This document shows, piece by piece, positions 17,438 through 26,053 of a stretch of 45,035 nucleotides of DNA. Both the position numbers and the translations under genes were made by a program. The DNA lies in NCBI GenBank assembly GCA_023416275.1, contig JAEZIB010000065.1, positions 1 through 45,035 of the forward strand, in the 5' to 3' direction. Source of the DNA: Bacillota bacterium (GTDB taxonomy: Bacteria > Bacillota > Clostridia > Acetivibrionales > DSM-1351). The first letter of the stretch is position 1. Every line of letters begins with the position of its first letter. The notes beneath the pieces were generated by a model. The model did no database searches. It saw only the letters and a list, made by a program, of their open reading frames with translations, and had not been told where the DNA came from.

Positions 17438-18547
17438 ATGAACAGGCATGAAGTCTATATGAAAAGAGCAATACAACTTGCAAAAGGTGGCTGGGGTAGA
17501 ACTAATCCTAATCCTCTGGTTGGTGCAGTAATTGTCAGGGATGGGGAAATTATTGCAGAGGGTTTTCATCAATTTCTGGGAGGCGCACATGCAGAGGTGG
17601 AAGCTATTAGTAATAGCAAGCAGGATGTAAAAGGGAGTACTATTTATGTTAATCTGGAGCCGTGCTCACATTATGGCAAAACGCCTCCTTGTGCTTTGAA
17701 AATAATAGAAGCTGGAATAAAAAAAGTAGTAATAGCTATGCAAGACCCTAATCCACTAGTATCTGGGAAGGGAATAAAAATGTTAAGGGATGTTGGAATT
17801 GAAGTAATAGAGGGCATTCTTGAAAAAGAGGCTAAAGTACTAAATGAGATATTTATTAAATATATTATTCATAAAATACCTTTTGTAATTATGAAAACTG
17901 CCATGACACTAGATGGAAAAATAGCTTCAGCTAGCGGTGATTCAAAGTGGATTTCAGGGGAAAACTCAAGGCAACAGGTACATGTTATACGTGACAGAGT
18001 TTCTGCCATTATGGTTGGAATAAATACAGTGTTAGTTGACAATCCAGCACTTACTGCTAGGTTAAATTCTGGAAGAGGAAGGGATCCAATCAGAATTATT
18101 GTTGATAGCAAGGGGATAATACCTATAGAAAGTCAGGTCATTAATGTAGAGTCCTCATCAGGTGTAATACTTGCTACAACATCCTTAATTGATAATGAAA
18201 AGGAAAAACAGCTCAAAGACAAGGGCGTACACGTTCTGAAGCTGGATAATCCAAGCTGTAATGGGCATGTAGATTTAAATAGACTTATGCAGGAATTGTA
18301 CAAGCTTGAAATTGATAGTGTGCTTTTAGAGGGCGGAGGTAACTTGAATGCAGCTGCATTGAATTGTGGAATTGTTGATAAAGTAATGTTTTTTATTGCT
18401 CCAAAAATAATAGGAGGAATAAATGCAAAAACTCCTATTGAGGGAGTTGGGATTAGTCTTATAAAGGACGCTATTAATCTAAAAAATATCAATATTCAAA
18501 GATTTGATGAGGATATTCTCATAGAGGGATATGTGAAAGGAGAATAA
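17438..18547 (+). CDS. ribD: Riboflavin biosynthesis bifunctional deaminase/reductase RibD
   Basis: A 369-residue enzyme for the second and third steps of riboflavin synthesis from GTP. The N-terminal zinc deaminase domain (~1-145) has HAEVEA (His51, Glu53) and PCSHYGKTPPC with zinc cysteines 76 and 85. The C-terminal NADPH reductase (~147-369) begins PFVIMKTAMTLDGKIAS and has LLEGGGNLNAA. The start is ATG 17438 after GGGAGGATATT; the open frame extends 41 codons upstream into repeat R2 but with no support. It is the first gene of the operon, and its TAA overlaps the ribE ATG by one base (TAATG). Confidence 0.96.
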   Translation: MNRHEVYMKRAIQLAKGGWGRTNPNPLVGAVIVRDGEIIAEGFHQFLGGAHAEVEAISNSKQDVKGSTIYVNLEPCSHYGKTPPCALKIIEAGIKKVVIAMQDPNPLVSGKGIKMLRDVGIEVIEGILEKEAKVLNEIFIKYIIHKIPFVIMKTAMTLDGKIASASGDSKWISGENSRQQVHVIRDRVSAIMVGINTVLVDNPALTARLNSGRGRDPIRIIVDSKGIIPIESQVINVESSSGVILATTSLIDNEKEKQLKDKGVHVLKLDNPSCNGHVDLNRLMQELYKLEIDSVLLEGGGNLNAAALNCGIVDKVMFFIAPKIIGGINAKTPIEGVGISLIKDAINLKNINIQRFDEDILIEGYVKGE

Positions 18548-19209
18548 TGTTTACAGGAATTGTAGAAGAAATAGGTAATGTAAAAAAAATAGTACACGGA
18601 AGCTTATCCATAAAGCTTTCAATTAATTGCTCTAAGATTCTTGAAGATGTAAAAATAGGAGACAGCATTGCTGTAAATGGAATATGTCTTACAGTAGTTG
18701 AGCTGGCTTCTTCATGGTTTACTGTTGATGTTATGCCTGAAACTATGAGAATGACAAGTCTTAATAGACTTAATTTATCTGACAAGGTTAATTTGGAAAG
18801 AGCCTTGAAATTATCAGATAGGTTAGGAGGACATATTGTTTCAGGGCATATTGATGGAGCAGGAATTATTAAAAGCCTTGTAAGGGAAGATAATGCAATA
18901 TGGATTAGTGTTGAGGCTGCAGAGTCAGTAATGAAGTATATTATTTACAAGGGTTCTGTGGCACTTGATGGGACTAGCCTTACTATTGCTTGCGCTGATG
19001 AGAGCTCCTTTAAAGTCTCACTAATACCACACACAGCAGGAAACACTGTTCTTGGGCTTTTAAAAGCAGGAGATAAAGTAAATGTTGAGTGTGATGTAAT
19101 AGGTAAATATGTGGAAAGACTACTTAAAGGGAATATTCAAGATCCAGCTTTGCAAAAACCAAATAAAGATATATCCATTGATTTTCTTAGAAGTAACGGA
19201 TTTATATAA
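18547..19209 (+). CDS. ribE: Riboflavin synthase, alpha subunit
   Basis: A 220-residue enzyme that dismutates two 6,7-dimethyl-8-ribityllumazine molecules into riboflavin. It shows the family's internal duplication: two lumazine-binding barrels, the first starting MFTGIVEEIG with GDSIAVNGICLTV, the second after LGGHIVSGHIDG (~95) with GSVALDGTSLTI. Length is standard. The start codon overlaps the ribD stop, giving translational coupling. Confidence 0.97.
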   Translation: MFTGIVEEIGNVKKIVHGSLSIKLSINCSKILEDVKIGDSIAVNGICLTVVELASSWFTVDVMPETMRMTSLNRLNLSDKVNLERALKLSDRLGGHIVSGHIDGAGIIKSLVREDNAIWISVEAAESVMKYIIYKGSVALDGTSLTIACADESSFKVSLIPHTAGNTVLGLLKAGDKVNVECDVIGKYVERLLKGNIQDPALQKPNKDISIDFLRSNGFI

Positions 19210-19241
19210 GTATTTGGCACAAATCAAATTTCGGTAGCAAA

Positions 19242-19293
19242 CCATTGATAAGTTTGAATACCGATAGATTTTTTATGTAGGAAAGTTGAGTTA
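19242..19293. repeat. Palindromic repeat R3, half copy between ribE and ribBA
   Basis: CATTGATAAGTTTGAATACC...ATGTAGGAAAGTTGAG matches, in reverse complement, the left arm of the long R3 palindrome at 40001-40049. It lies in the 340-base gap (19210-19549) inside the rib operon, a gap otherwise without recognisable features. Confidence 0.65.
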
Positions 19294-19549
19294 CTCATTG
19301 CATCAAGAAATATATGATAAAGCATAATCACTAATGCAAAATTTGACTTTACAAAATACTATGAATCAAAAGAATTTATTCAGAAAACGTGTGAAATTAA
19401 ATTGGTGAAGGTGAGAGTTAAAGCAGTAAAAAACTATAAATATCAACAATAATGATATTAAGTAACTGCGAATTGTAATAATGGATGTAATTGGTTTGAT
19501 AAATAGAAACAAAAGTGTAGCCAATATGGGTTTATATGGAGGGAAGTAT

Positions 19550-20788
19550 ATGAATTTTAATTCTATCGAGGAAGCTATAGAAGATATCAAACTGGGAAAA
19601 ATGATACTGGTTTTGGATGATGAAGACAGAGAAAATGAAGGAGACCTTCTGATGGCAGCTGAAAAGGTGACACATGAACATGTGAATTTCATGGCTACCT
19701 ATGGAAAAGGTCTAATATGTGTACCAGTAACGGAAGAACATGCCCGTATTCTTGAACTCAAGCCTATGGTGGAGATAAATACCGAAACTATGAAGACATC
19801 TTTTACTGTTACAGTGGATCATAGAGAATCAACAACCGGAATATCAGCATATGAAAGGGCAAATACAATAAAGGAATTGGCAAACCCTGAAGCGGTGAGC
19901 AGTGACTTTCTCAGACCAGGTCATATATTTCCTTTGATTGCAAGGGATGGTGGAGTTTTAAAACGCTCAGGACATACGGAGGCAGCTGTGGATATTGCAA
20001 GACTTGCAGGTCTGTATCCAGCAGGTGTTATTTGTGAAATTATGAGTGATGATGGAACTATGGCACGATTGCCTGAATTGCTTGAGTTTTCAAAAAAACA
20101 TTCCATTAAAATCATTACAGTTGCTGATTTGATTAGCTATAGAAGAAATAAAGAAAAAGTAATTAGAGCTGCAGCTGTTGCAGAGCTCCCAACCAAATAC
20201 GGAGAGTTTAAAATTGCAGCGTACGAAAATATTGTTAACGGTGAGCATCATGTTGCATTAGTAAAGGGTGACATTAAAAACTCTGAAGAACCAATATTGG
20301 TAAGGGTACATTCTGAATGTCTTACAGGGGATGCGTTCCATTCACAAAGATGCGATTGTGGAGAGCAGCTCGATGCAGCATTAAAGCAGATAAGTGAAGA
20401 AGGAAGAGGAGTACTACTGTATATGCGTCAGGAAGGTCGCGGAATAGGTTTAGTAAACAAAATACGTGCCTATGAGCTTCAGGATAAAGGAAAGGATACA
20501 GTTGAGGCAAATGTACTATTGGGATTTGCTCCAGACTTAAGAGAATATGGTACAGGAGCACAGATTCTATACGATTTGGGTGTAAGAAAAATAAAACTTT
20601 TAACTAATAATCCAAAGAAAGTTGTTGGTCTGAGCGGGTACGGACTTGAAATTGTAGAGCGAGTTCCTATTCAACTGGCTGCAAAAGAGGCAAATGAATT
20701 TTACATGAAAACAAAAAAAGAAAAAATGGGGCATATACTTAGTGGTTTTGATAAAGGCTTAAATTCAATTATAAATCAGGAGGAATAA
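19550..20788 (+). CDS. ribBA: Bifunctional DHBP synthase / GTP cyclohydrolase II
   Basis: A 412-residue fusion. The N-terminal half (~1-200) makes 3,4-dihydroxy-2-butanone 4-phosphate and has DDEDRENEGDL and the RPGHIFPLIARDGGVLKRSGHTEA motif. The C-terminal half (~205-400) opens GTP, with zinc ligands in CLTGDAFHSQRCDCGEQLD, the RQEGRGIGL loop and LLTNNPKK. The start is ATG 19550 after ATGGAGGGAAG; an upstream in-frame ATG at 19481 would add 23 atypical residues. Together with ribD, ribE and ribH it completes the pathway to riboflavin. Confidence 0.97.
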   Translation: MNFNSIEEAIEDIKLGKMILVLDDEDRENEGDLLMAAEKVTHEHVNFMATYGKGLICVPVTEEHARILELKPMVEINTETMKTSFTVTVDHRESTTGISAYERANTIKELANPEAVSSDFLRPGHIFPLIARDGGVLKRSGHTEAAVDIARLAGLYPAGVICEIMSDDGTMARLPELLEFSKKHSIKIITVADLISYRRNKEKVIRAAAVAELPTKYGEFKIAAYENIVNGEHHVALVKGDIKNSEEPILVRVHSECLTGDAFHSQRCDCGEQLDAALKQISEEGRGVLLYMRQEGRGIGLVNKIRAYELQDKGKDTVEANVLLGFAPDLREYGTGAQILYDLGVRKIKLLTNNPKKVVGLSGYGLEIVERVPIQLAAKEANEFYMKTKKEKMGHILSGFDKGLNSIINQEE

Positions 20789-20790
20789 AA

Positions 20791-21258
20791 ATGTCAGTTA
20801 AAACTTATGAAGGAAAATTAGTAGCAAATGGTTTGAAATTCGGAGTTGTTATAGGCCGTTTTAATGAGTTTATTAGCAGTAAGCTATATGGCGGAGTAAT
20901 TGATGGTCTTATTAGGCATGGAGCTGATGAAAAAGATATCGAGGCAGCATGGGTTCCGGGAGCTTTTGAAATTCCGCTGGTTGCACAGAAGCTTGCTGTC
21001 TCCAAAAAATATGATGCAGTAATTTGTATAGGCGCAGTTATCAGAGGCTCAACAGCACATTTTGACTTTGTTGCAAGCGAGGTATCCAAAGGCATTGCAA
21101 AGGTCTCATTAGATACTGGAGTTCCTGTGATTTTCGGTGTTCTAACTACTGACACTATTGAACAGGCTATAGAAAGAGCAGGCACAAAGGCAGGCAATAA
21201 GGGCTATGATGCAGCAGTTACAGCTATTGAGATGGCTAATTTGATGAAGCAGGTGTGA
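20791..21258 (+). CDS. ribH: 6,7-dimethyl-8-ribityllumazine synthase
   Basis: A 155-residue lumazine synthase, the capsid-forming penultimate enzyme of riboflavin synthesis. Conserved segments are IGRFNEFI near the N-terminus, WVPGAFEIPLVAQKL, ICIGAVIRGSTAHFDFV with the catalytic His, and GVLTTDTIEQAIERAG. The ATG is two bases after the ribBA stop, preceded by CAGGAGGAA, so this is the last gene of the rib operon. Confidence 0.98.
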   Translation: MSVKTYEGKLVANGLKFGVVIGRFNEFISSKLYGGVIDGLIRHGADEKDIEAAWVPGAFEIPLVAQKLAVSKKYDAVICIGAVIRGSTAHFDFVASEVSKGIAKVSLDTGVPVIFGVLTTDTIEQAIERAGTKAGNKGYDAAVTAIEMANLMKQV

Positions 21259-21313
21259 ATCACCGCAAGTATTTCACCTAATTTTGATGTCAAAAGTGGG
21301 CATGGGAGGTTAA

Positions 21314-22063
21314 ATGAAAACCTATAAAACCTCAGATATTGCACAAATAATAGGCGTACATCCCAATACTGTTCGGCTTTATGAGAAATTTGGACTTATA
21401 CCCAAGGCAGAGCGTAAGGAAAATGGCTATCGTGTTTTTACTAATTTTCACTTAGAACAGTTTAAGTTAGCACGAACTGCCTTTGAAGTAGAGATATTAC
21501 AGAATGGTTTACGCAAAAAAGCTGTTGACATTATTAAGCTATCAGCAAAAAGAAAATTTGAGGAGGCCATTTGTCTTGCTGAAAATTATTTACAGCAAAT
21601 TAGAAAAGAACAGACAGATGCATTAGAAGCCATTGCTATTGTAAGGGAACTGTTAGCTGACTGTCATAACATAGACAATAAGAATAATTTGTGCCTTACG
21701 CGCAAAGAAACTGCTGAATATCTTCAAGTTACTATAGATACTTTGAGGAATTGGGAATTGAACGGTCTTTTAACTGTTAGACGTATGCAAAACGGATATC
21801 GTATTTATACAGAGAATGATATCAAACGCTTAAAAATTATACGTTCCCTTCGATGTGCCAATTATTCTCTTTCTGCAATTTTACGTATGCTAAGTGCTTT
21901 ATCTAGAGATCCAGAAATTAATTTAGAAATGGTAATAGACACACCTCAAGAAGATGAAGACATTGTTTCTGCGTGTGATAAGCTTTTAACCTCATTGAAT
22001 AGAGGAGAAAAAAACGTAAAGCGAATATTAACTAAGCTTAAAGAATTCACAAATGAATTTTGA
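21314..22063 (+). CDS. MerR-family regulator with two MerR HTH domains
   Basis: A 249-residue transcription factor with a duplicated winged helix. The first HTH (~3-70) reads YKTSDIAQIIGVHPNTVRLYEKFGLIP...ENGYRVF; the second (~127-195) reads LTRKETAEYLQVTIDTLRNWELNGLLTV...NGYRIYTENDI. A helical linker (~75-115) separates them. Ordinary MerR proteins have one HTH and dimerise through a coiled coil, so one chain here may contact both half-sites. No effector domain is recognisable. It lies 76 bases upstream of an ABC-2 exporter, which it probably controls. GGGAGGTTAA precedes the ATG. Confidence 0.93.
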   Translation: MKTYKTSDIAQIIGVHPNTVRLYEKFGLIPKAERKENGYRVFTNFHLEQFKLARTAFEVEILQNGLRKKAVDIIKLSAKRKFEEAICLAENYLQQIRKEQTDALEAIAIVRELLADCHNIDNKNNLCLTRKETAEYLQVTIDTLRNWELNGLLTVRRMQNGYRIYTENDIKRLKIIRSLRCANYSLSAILRMLSALSRDPEINLEMVIDTPQEDEDIVSACDKLLTSLNRGEKNVKRILTKLKEFTNEF

Positions 22064-22077
22064 CAACCCTCCACTTT

Positions 22078-22101
22078 AACACCAGACTTTGTTCTGGTGT
22101 T
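22078..22101 (+). terminator. Terminator or attenuator between the MerR gene and the ABC genes
   Basis: AACACCAGA pairs with TCTGGTGTT around a six-base loop, followed by ATTATTTTG. It would end or reduce read-through into the exporter genes. Confidence 0.75.
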
Positions 22102-22139
22102 ATTATTTTGAATATGACAGAAAAAAGGGGGGTTGATTT

Positions 22140-22874
22140 GTGGGAGTAACAGTTAAAGTGGAAAACTTATGTAAGGCTTACCACAATATTAAAGCAGTAG
22201 AAAACATAAATATTACTGTTTCTGGTGGTGAAGTTTTTGGGTTATTAGGTGCAAATGGTGCAGGAAAAAGTACTACGATTGAATGTATCCTTGGTACGAA
22301 GAAACAGGATAGCGGAACTATATCTATTCTTGGTATGAATCCTCAAATACATCGTAAAGCGTTATTTGAAAAAGTAGGTGTTCAATTTCAAGAAGCAACT
22401 TATCAAGACAAGATAACTGTAGAAGAGCTTTGTAAATATACTCAAGCTCTTTATAAGACTTCTTCTGACTATTTGGATTTATTAAAAAAATATGGTTTGT
22501 CAGAAAAAGTGAAGAGTCAAGTAAGTGAGCTTTCAGGTGGTCAAAAGCAGCGGTTATTTATAGTTCTTGCACTAATACCAGACCCTGAAGTTGTATTTCT
22601 AGATGAACTAACAACGGGGCTTGATGCAAGAGCAAGGCGAGATGTATGGAAAGGCCTTTCTGAGATGAAAGCCAAGGGGATAACTATATTTTTGACATCC
22701 CACTTCATGGACGAGGTTGAGGTTCTGTGCGATAAAATAAGTATATTAAAAAATGGGAGTATCGTTTTTTGCGGAACTGTAAAGGAAGCAATTGAAGCAA
22801 GCCCTTACGAGAAATTTGAGGATGCATATCTTTGGTATACAGGTGAGGAGGAATTAGAAAATGAAGGCATTTAG
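22140..22874 (+). CDS. ABC transporter ATP-binding protein (ABC-2 exporter)
   Basis: A 244-residue ATPase that powers the adjacent permease. Walker A is GANGAGKST (37-45), the signature is LSGGQ (131-135), Walker B is VVFLDE (151-156) and the H-loop His is ~188. It belongs to the DrrA/CcmA-like exporter group. The likely start is GTG at 22140 after AAGGGGGGTTG. Its last codons overlap the permease start by 14 bases, so the two are coupled. The substrate may be a drug, peptide or lipid; the MerR neighbour fits a multidrug efflux role, but this is inference. Confidence 0.95.
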   Translation: MGVTVKVENLCKAYHNIKAVENINITVSGGEVFGLLGANGAGKSTTIECILGTKKQDSGTISILGMNPQIHRKALFEKVGVQFQEATYQDKITVEELCKYTQALYKTSSDYLDLLKKYGLSEKVKSQVSELSGGQKQRLFIVLALIPDPEVVFLDELTTGLDARARRDVWKGLSEMKAKGITIFLTSHFMDEVEVLCDKISILKNGSIVFCGTVKEAIEASPYEKFEDAYLWYTGEEELENEGI

Positions 22875-23604
22875 AACTATGTTTAAGACAGAATTGAAGC
22901 TGTCTCTGCGAGGAATGGATATGTTTATTTTTGCTATTTGTATGCCTGTAGTAGTCATAGTTATTCTTGGTATTATTTTCGGAGACAAACCTGCATTTGA
23001 TGGAGCTGGATATACATTTTTAGAACAATCCTTTGGAGCTGTATCAACAATTGCAATTGCTGCTGGTGGGGTTATGGGGCTCCCTTTAGTAATATCAGAT
23101 TACAGGCACAAAAAAATATTGAAAAGACTAAAAGTAACTCCCACTAGCCCCACAGTTATATTAGCAGTACAAGTGTTAGTTTATGTACTGTATTCAATTG
23201 TTTCGCTGATTCTTGTTTATGCAGCTGCAGCGATATTCTTTGGCTATCAAATGGAGGGTTCTTTGATTCAATTTTCTGGTGCATATTTGTTGGTGTTACT
23301 ATCCATTTTTAGTATTGGGGTATTAGTGGGAGGTGTGGCTGCTAATATAAAAACAGCAGGTGTTTTAGCCAGTATTTTATATTTCCCAATGCTAGTTTTA
23401 TCTGGGGCAACGCTGCCATATGAAGTTATGCCAAAAACACTTCAAAGAGTAGCTGACATTATGCCGTTGACACAAGGTATTAAACTTCTGAAATATACAT
23501 CCTTAGGTGTTCAAGTTGCAGATATATGGCTCCCAATAATTGCGATGAGTTTAATTGCTGTAGTTTGTATTAGTTTATCAATTCGGTTCTTCAAGTGGGA
23601 ATAG
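22861..23604 (+). CDS. ABC-2 type permease
   Basis: A 247-residue integral membrane protein with about six hydrophobic segments (around 20-40, 55-80, 105-130, 135-160, 165-190 and 222-242). It has the family's RLKVTPTSP turn and the P...L(S/T)GxxLPxExMP...xxxPLTxG segment before the last helix. It forms the channel for the upstream ATPase. GAGGAGGAATTAG gives a good ribosome binding site inside the ATPase coding end. Confidence 0.94.
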   Translation: MKAFRTMFKTELKLSLRGMDMFIFAICMPVVVIVILGIIFGDKPAFDGAGYTFLEQSFGAVSTIAIAAGGVMGLPLVISDYRHKKILKRLKVTPTSPTVILAVQVLVYVLYSIVSLILVYAAAAIFFGYQMEGSLIQFSGAYLLVLLSIFSIGVLVGGVAANIKTAGVLASILYFPMLVLSGATLPYEVMPKTLQRVADIMPLTQGIKLLKYTSLGVQVADIWLPIIAMSLIAVVCISLSIRFFKWE

Positions 23605-23635
23605 CTTCTGGTGACAATCAATAGTTTTTCAAGGA

Positions 23636-23665
23636 TTGACGTATCATTAAAAACCATGCTATAGT
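23636..23665 (+). promoter_or_regulatory. Predicted sigma-A promoter for the dehydratase-like gene
   Basis: TTGACG (23636-23641) and TATAGT (23660-23665) are 18 bases apart. Transcription from here would give a leader of about 180 bases. Confidence 0.55.
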
Positions 23666-23683
23666 TATATTACAATTGATAAC

Positions 23684-23829
23684 AGACAGTTCGAAACCAT
23701 CCTGTCTATAAATAAAACTACGGGTCAGCTATCGGTAGGATAGTTTATTTTTTACATAGCAGTGCTGGTATATAATTTTTCCATGCCAGCTTGTCTTGTG
23801 TATCTAGGGGGGCGTAGTGCCTCTTTTTT
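23684..23829 (+). promoter_or_regulatory. Structured attenuator leader, ligand unknown
   Basis: Serial hairpins are seen: AGACAG/CTGTCT (23684-23689 with 23702-23707); AAACTA/TAGTTT (23715-23720 with 23741-23746) followed by ATTTTTT; GCTGG/CCAGC (23764-23768 with 23786-23790); and a final GC-rich hairpin, AGGGGGGC with GCCTCT, followed by T6 (23806-23829). Two terminator-like hairpins before the gene suggest a riboswitch or other attenuator. I do not recognise a known class; CTACGGGTC recalls one strand of the c-di-GMP-I aptamer, but the rest does not fit. Confidence 0.5.
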
Positions 23830-23854
23830 ATTGGCTTTTTTTAGGGGGCAGCAA

Positions 23855-24982
23855 ATGAAGAATATCGGGATTACAACTACTGTACCTATTGAGGTATTAA
23901 TAGCAGCAGGATATAACGTAATTGATTTAAATAATATTTTTATATCCACTGAAATGTATGCAAACGACATTGAAAGAGCAGAAAGAGATGGATTCCCTAA
24001 AAGCTCTTGTGCTTGGATTAAAGGTATATATGGTGCGTGTATAAGGTGTGGAATAAATGAAATAGTTGGTGTGACAGAGGGAGATTGCTCCAATACCAAA
24101 GCACTATCTGAGGTCTTAAAGGGAAAAGGAATAAAGGTATACAATTTCTCGTACCCGTCAGAGCATTCTTTAAACGATGTTACTTCTGAAATTAACAGGT
24201 TTATGCGTAGCTTTAATGTTACAGTAGAACAGGTGGAAGCAGTAAGAAAAGAACTCAATGAAGTTAGACATTATGCAAAGATAATTGATGAGTTTACTTA
24301 TATAGAAAATAAGGCTACAGGATTTGAGAACCACATATCTCAAGTCACGTTAAGTGATTTTGTTACGTTAAGCGATTTTACCAGTCAACGTGATTTGGCA
24401 ACAGTCACTAGTTTTTGCATCAAAAGCAAGCAGGACACTACTAACAGTTCTGTGATTGACAACATCCCGGGAAATAATTTTACCCCGATAATTAGCTTTG
24501 AAAGCAATCCTAGAAAATGCAAAGACAGATTGTTGGGAAGAATATACGAAATCAGACATAGAACTCCCATAAAGGATAGGCTTCGTCTTGGGTATATAGG
24601 TGTTCCTCCTATGACTTGCGATATATATTCATTTGTTGAAAAATTTGACTCACGAATTGTATATAATGAGGTTCAGAGAGAATTTGCTTTTCCCAGAGCA
24701 GAGGATGCACAGAATGTGTATGAACAGTATTACGATTATACGTATCCCTACGATTTAACCTTCAGACTTACGGAAATAAATAAACAAATTAGTCTGAGAA
24801 GACTAGATGGAATTATACATTATACACAAGCCTTCTGTCACAGAGCAATTGAGGATATTGTTATTAAAGAAGCTCTCAATATTCCTGTTCTGACAATTGA
24901 GGGGGATAAATCCAATTGCCTTGACTCTAGAACTAAGCTTAGAATTGAAGCCTTTCTTGATATGCTTTTAGATTTAAAATAA
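23855..24982 (+). CDS. 2-hydroxyacyl-CoA dehydratase D-component-like protein (possible double-cubane cluster protein)
   Basis: A 375-residue iron-sulfur protein of the HgdB/2-hydroxyglutaryl-CoA dehydratase D superfamily. Candidate cluster ligands include Cys52, Cys62, Cys65, Cys78, Cys255, Cys328 and Cys355, in contexts KSSCAWIKG, GACIRCG, EGDCSN, PPMTCDIYSF, AFCHRA and KSNCLD. True dehydratases need two different subunits of this fold; here there is only one, followed by one activator. That arrangement fits the double-cubane cluster proteins and the E. coli YjiM/YjiL pair, which take electrons from an ATP-driven activator to reduce small molecules. The start is ATG 23855 after TAGGGGGCAG, just downstream of the terminator hairpin. 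The true substrate is unknown. Confidence 0.82.
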   Translation: MKNIGITTTVPIEVLIAAGYNVIDLNNIFISTEMYANDIERAERDGFPKSSCAWIKGIYGACIRCGINEIVGVTEGDCSNTKALSEVLKGKGIKVYNFSYPSEHSLNDVTSEINRFMRSFNVTVEQVEAVRKELNEVRHYAKIIDEFTYIENKATGFENHISQVTLSDFVTLSDFTSQRDLATVTSFCIKSKQDTTNSSVIDNIPGNNFTPIISFESNPRKCKDRLLGRIYEIRHRTPIKDRLRLGYIGVPPMTCDIYSFVEKFDSRIVYNEVQREFAFPRAEDAQNVYEQYYDYTYPYDLTFRLTEINKQISLRRLDGIIHYTQAFCHRAIEDIVIKEALNIPVLTIEGDKSNCLDSRTKLRIEAFLDMLLDLK

Positions 24983-25273
24983 GCGGGCGGTAGGATATTT
25001 ATAGTATGCATTTAACTCTTAGTATAAAATAGAATAAATAATTAATGTGCGATAGATTATATATTCTGTTATTAAGTTTTAGTATAAGACTCATCAATAT
25101 TTTACCTCAACTAAGAGGTCTTTTAATAATTGAGAAAATGCAACAGGCCTAAAAAGGTATAGCTAACAACAACTTATTTGTACTGAGAAAGCGAAAAAGC
25201 TTTAAAACGCTTTAGGTGGAGATTTATACTTATATATTATATCTACAGCAATGGGAAAGGAATGTATATGTAA

Positions 25274-26053
25274 ATGAAAGTGTTAGGAATAGATTTGGGA
25301 AGCAGAGAGGTTAAAATTGTCCTTATGGACAATGACATAATTATAGATAAGAAAAAAATCAGCACAATGTATTTCTATAAAAATTATTGCACATATAAGG
25401 ATAAGCTTGAGGTGGATATGGCAAAGCTTGCTATACTCGAACCTGTTATAGCAATTTCGACAGGCTATGGCAGGAACAATACAGATATCAGCAGGTTCAA
25501 AACCATAACAGAAATAAAGGCTCATGCTTATGGCGCACTGTATCAAGCGGGCTTAAAGGACTTTATTTTACTGGATGTAGGAGGTCAGGATGTCAAGGTA
25601 GTCAAGGTGGAGAAGGGGCTTATAACTGACCTTGAGCTGAATGATAAATGTGCTGCATCATGTGGCAGATACTTGGAAAACATGGCTGGGGTATTGGAAA
25701 TTTCCGTTGAAGAAATGTCAAAATATTATGAGGATCCAATTGAGCTAAACTCAACCTGCTCAGTATTTTCAGAATCAGAGTTGATTGGTAAAATTGCGGA
25801 AGGAATTGCATTAGAGAGGCTATGTTCGGGGGTTAACTATTCTTTGTATAGAAGACTACGACCACTTCTTACAAGATTTAAGGGTAAAAGGCTTGTGATG
25901 ACGGGTGGTGTTGCCAATAGCAGTGCTCTAACTCATTATCTACAAAACGACTTTGATGAGGTTATTCATGTTGAAGAGCCTCAATTTAATGGGGCGATTG
26001 GGTGCTGCAGCTATGGAGCGAAGTTAGACTCAAAAATGCGAAGTTTAAATTAG
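25274..26053 (+). CDS. BadF/HgdC-type ATP-dependent activator (CoA-enzyme activase)
   Basis: A 259-residue ASKHA-fold ATPase that would donate low-potential electrons to the upstream cluster protein. Phosphate-binding loops are GIDLGSREVKIV (N-terminus), DVGGQDVKVV (~97) and MTGGVANS. The bridging [4Fe-4S] ligands of the dimer are expected at Cys126 (NDKCAASCGRYLE) and Cys162 (NSTCSVFSESE), as in HgdC; Cys130 is an additional cysteine nearby. Length is standard. The 291-base gap from its partner (24983-25273) holds no clear terminator, so co-transcription is possible. The last codons and stop lie inside repeat R2, so the C-terminal KMRSLN is repeat-derived. Confidence 0.93.
   Translation: MKVLGIDLGSREVKIVLMDNDIIIDKKKISTMYFYKNYCTYKDKLEVDMAKLAILEPVIAISTGYGRNNTDISRFKTITEIKAHAYGALYQAGLKDFILLDVGGQDVKVVKVEKGLITDLELNDKCAASCGRYLENMAGVLEISVEEMSKYYEDPIELNSTCSVFSESELIGKIAEGIALERLCSGVNYSLYRRLRPLLTRFKGKRLVMTGGVANSSALTHYLQNDFDEVIHVEEPQFNGAIGCCSYGAKLDSKMRSLN

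Noticed and set aside
23684..23753. Possible c-di-GMP-I riboswitch
   Set aside because: Only CTACGGGTC recalls one strand; the partner helices and the conserved GCAAA core are absent, so it is listed as an unknown leader.
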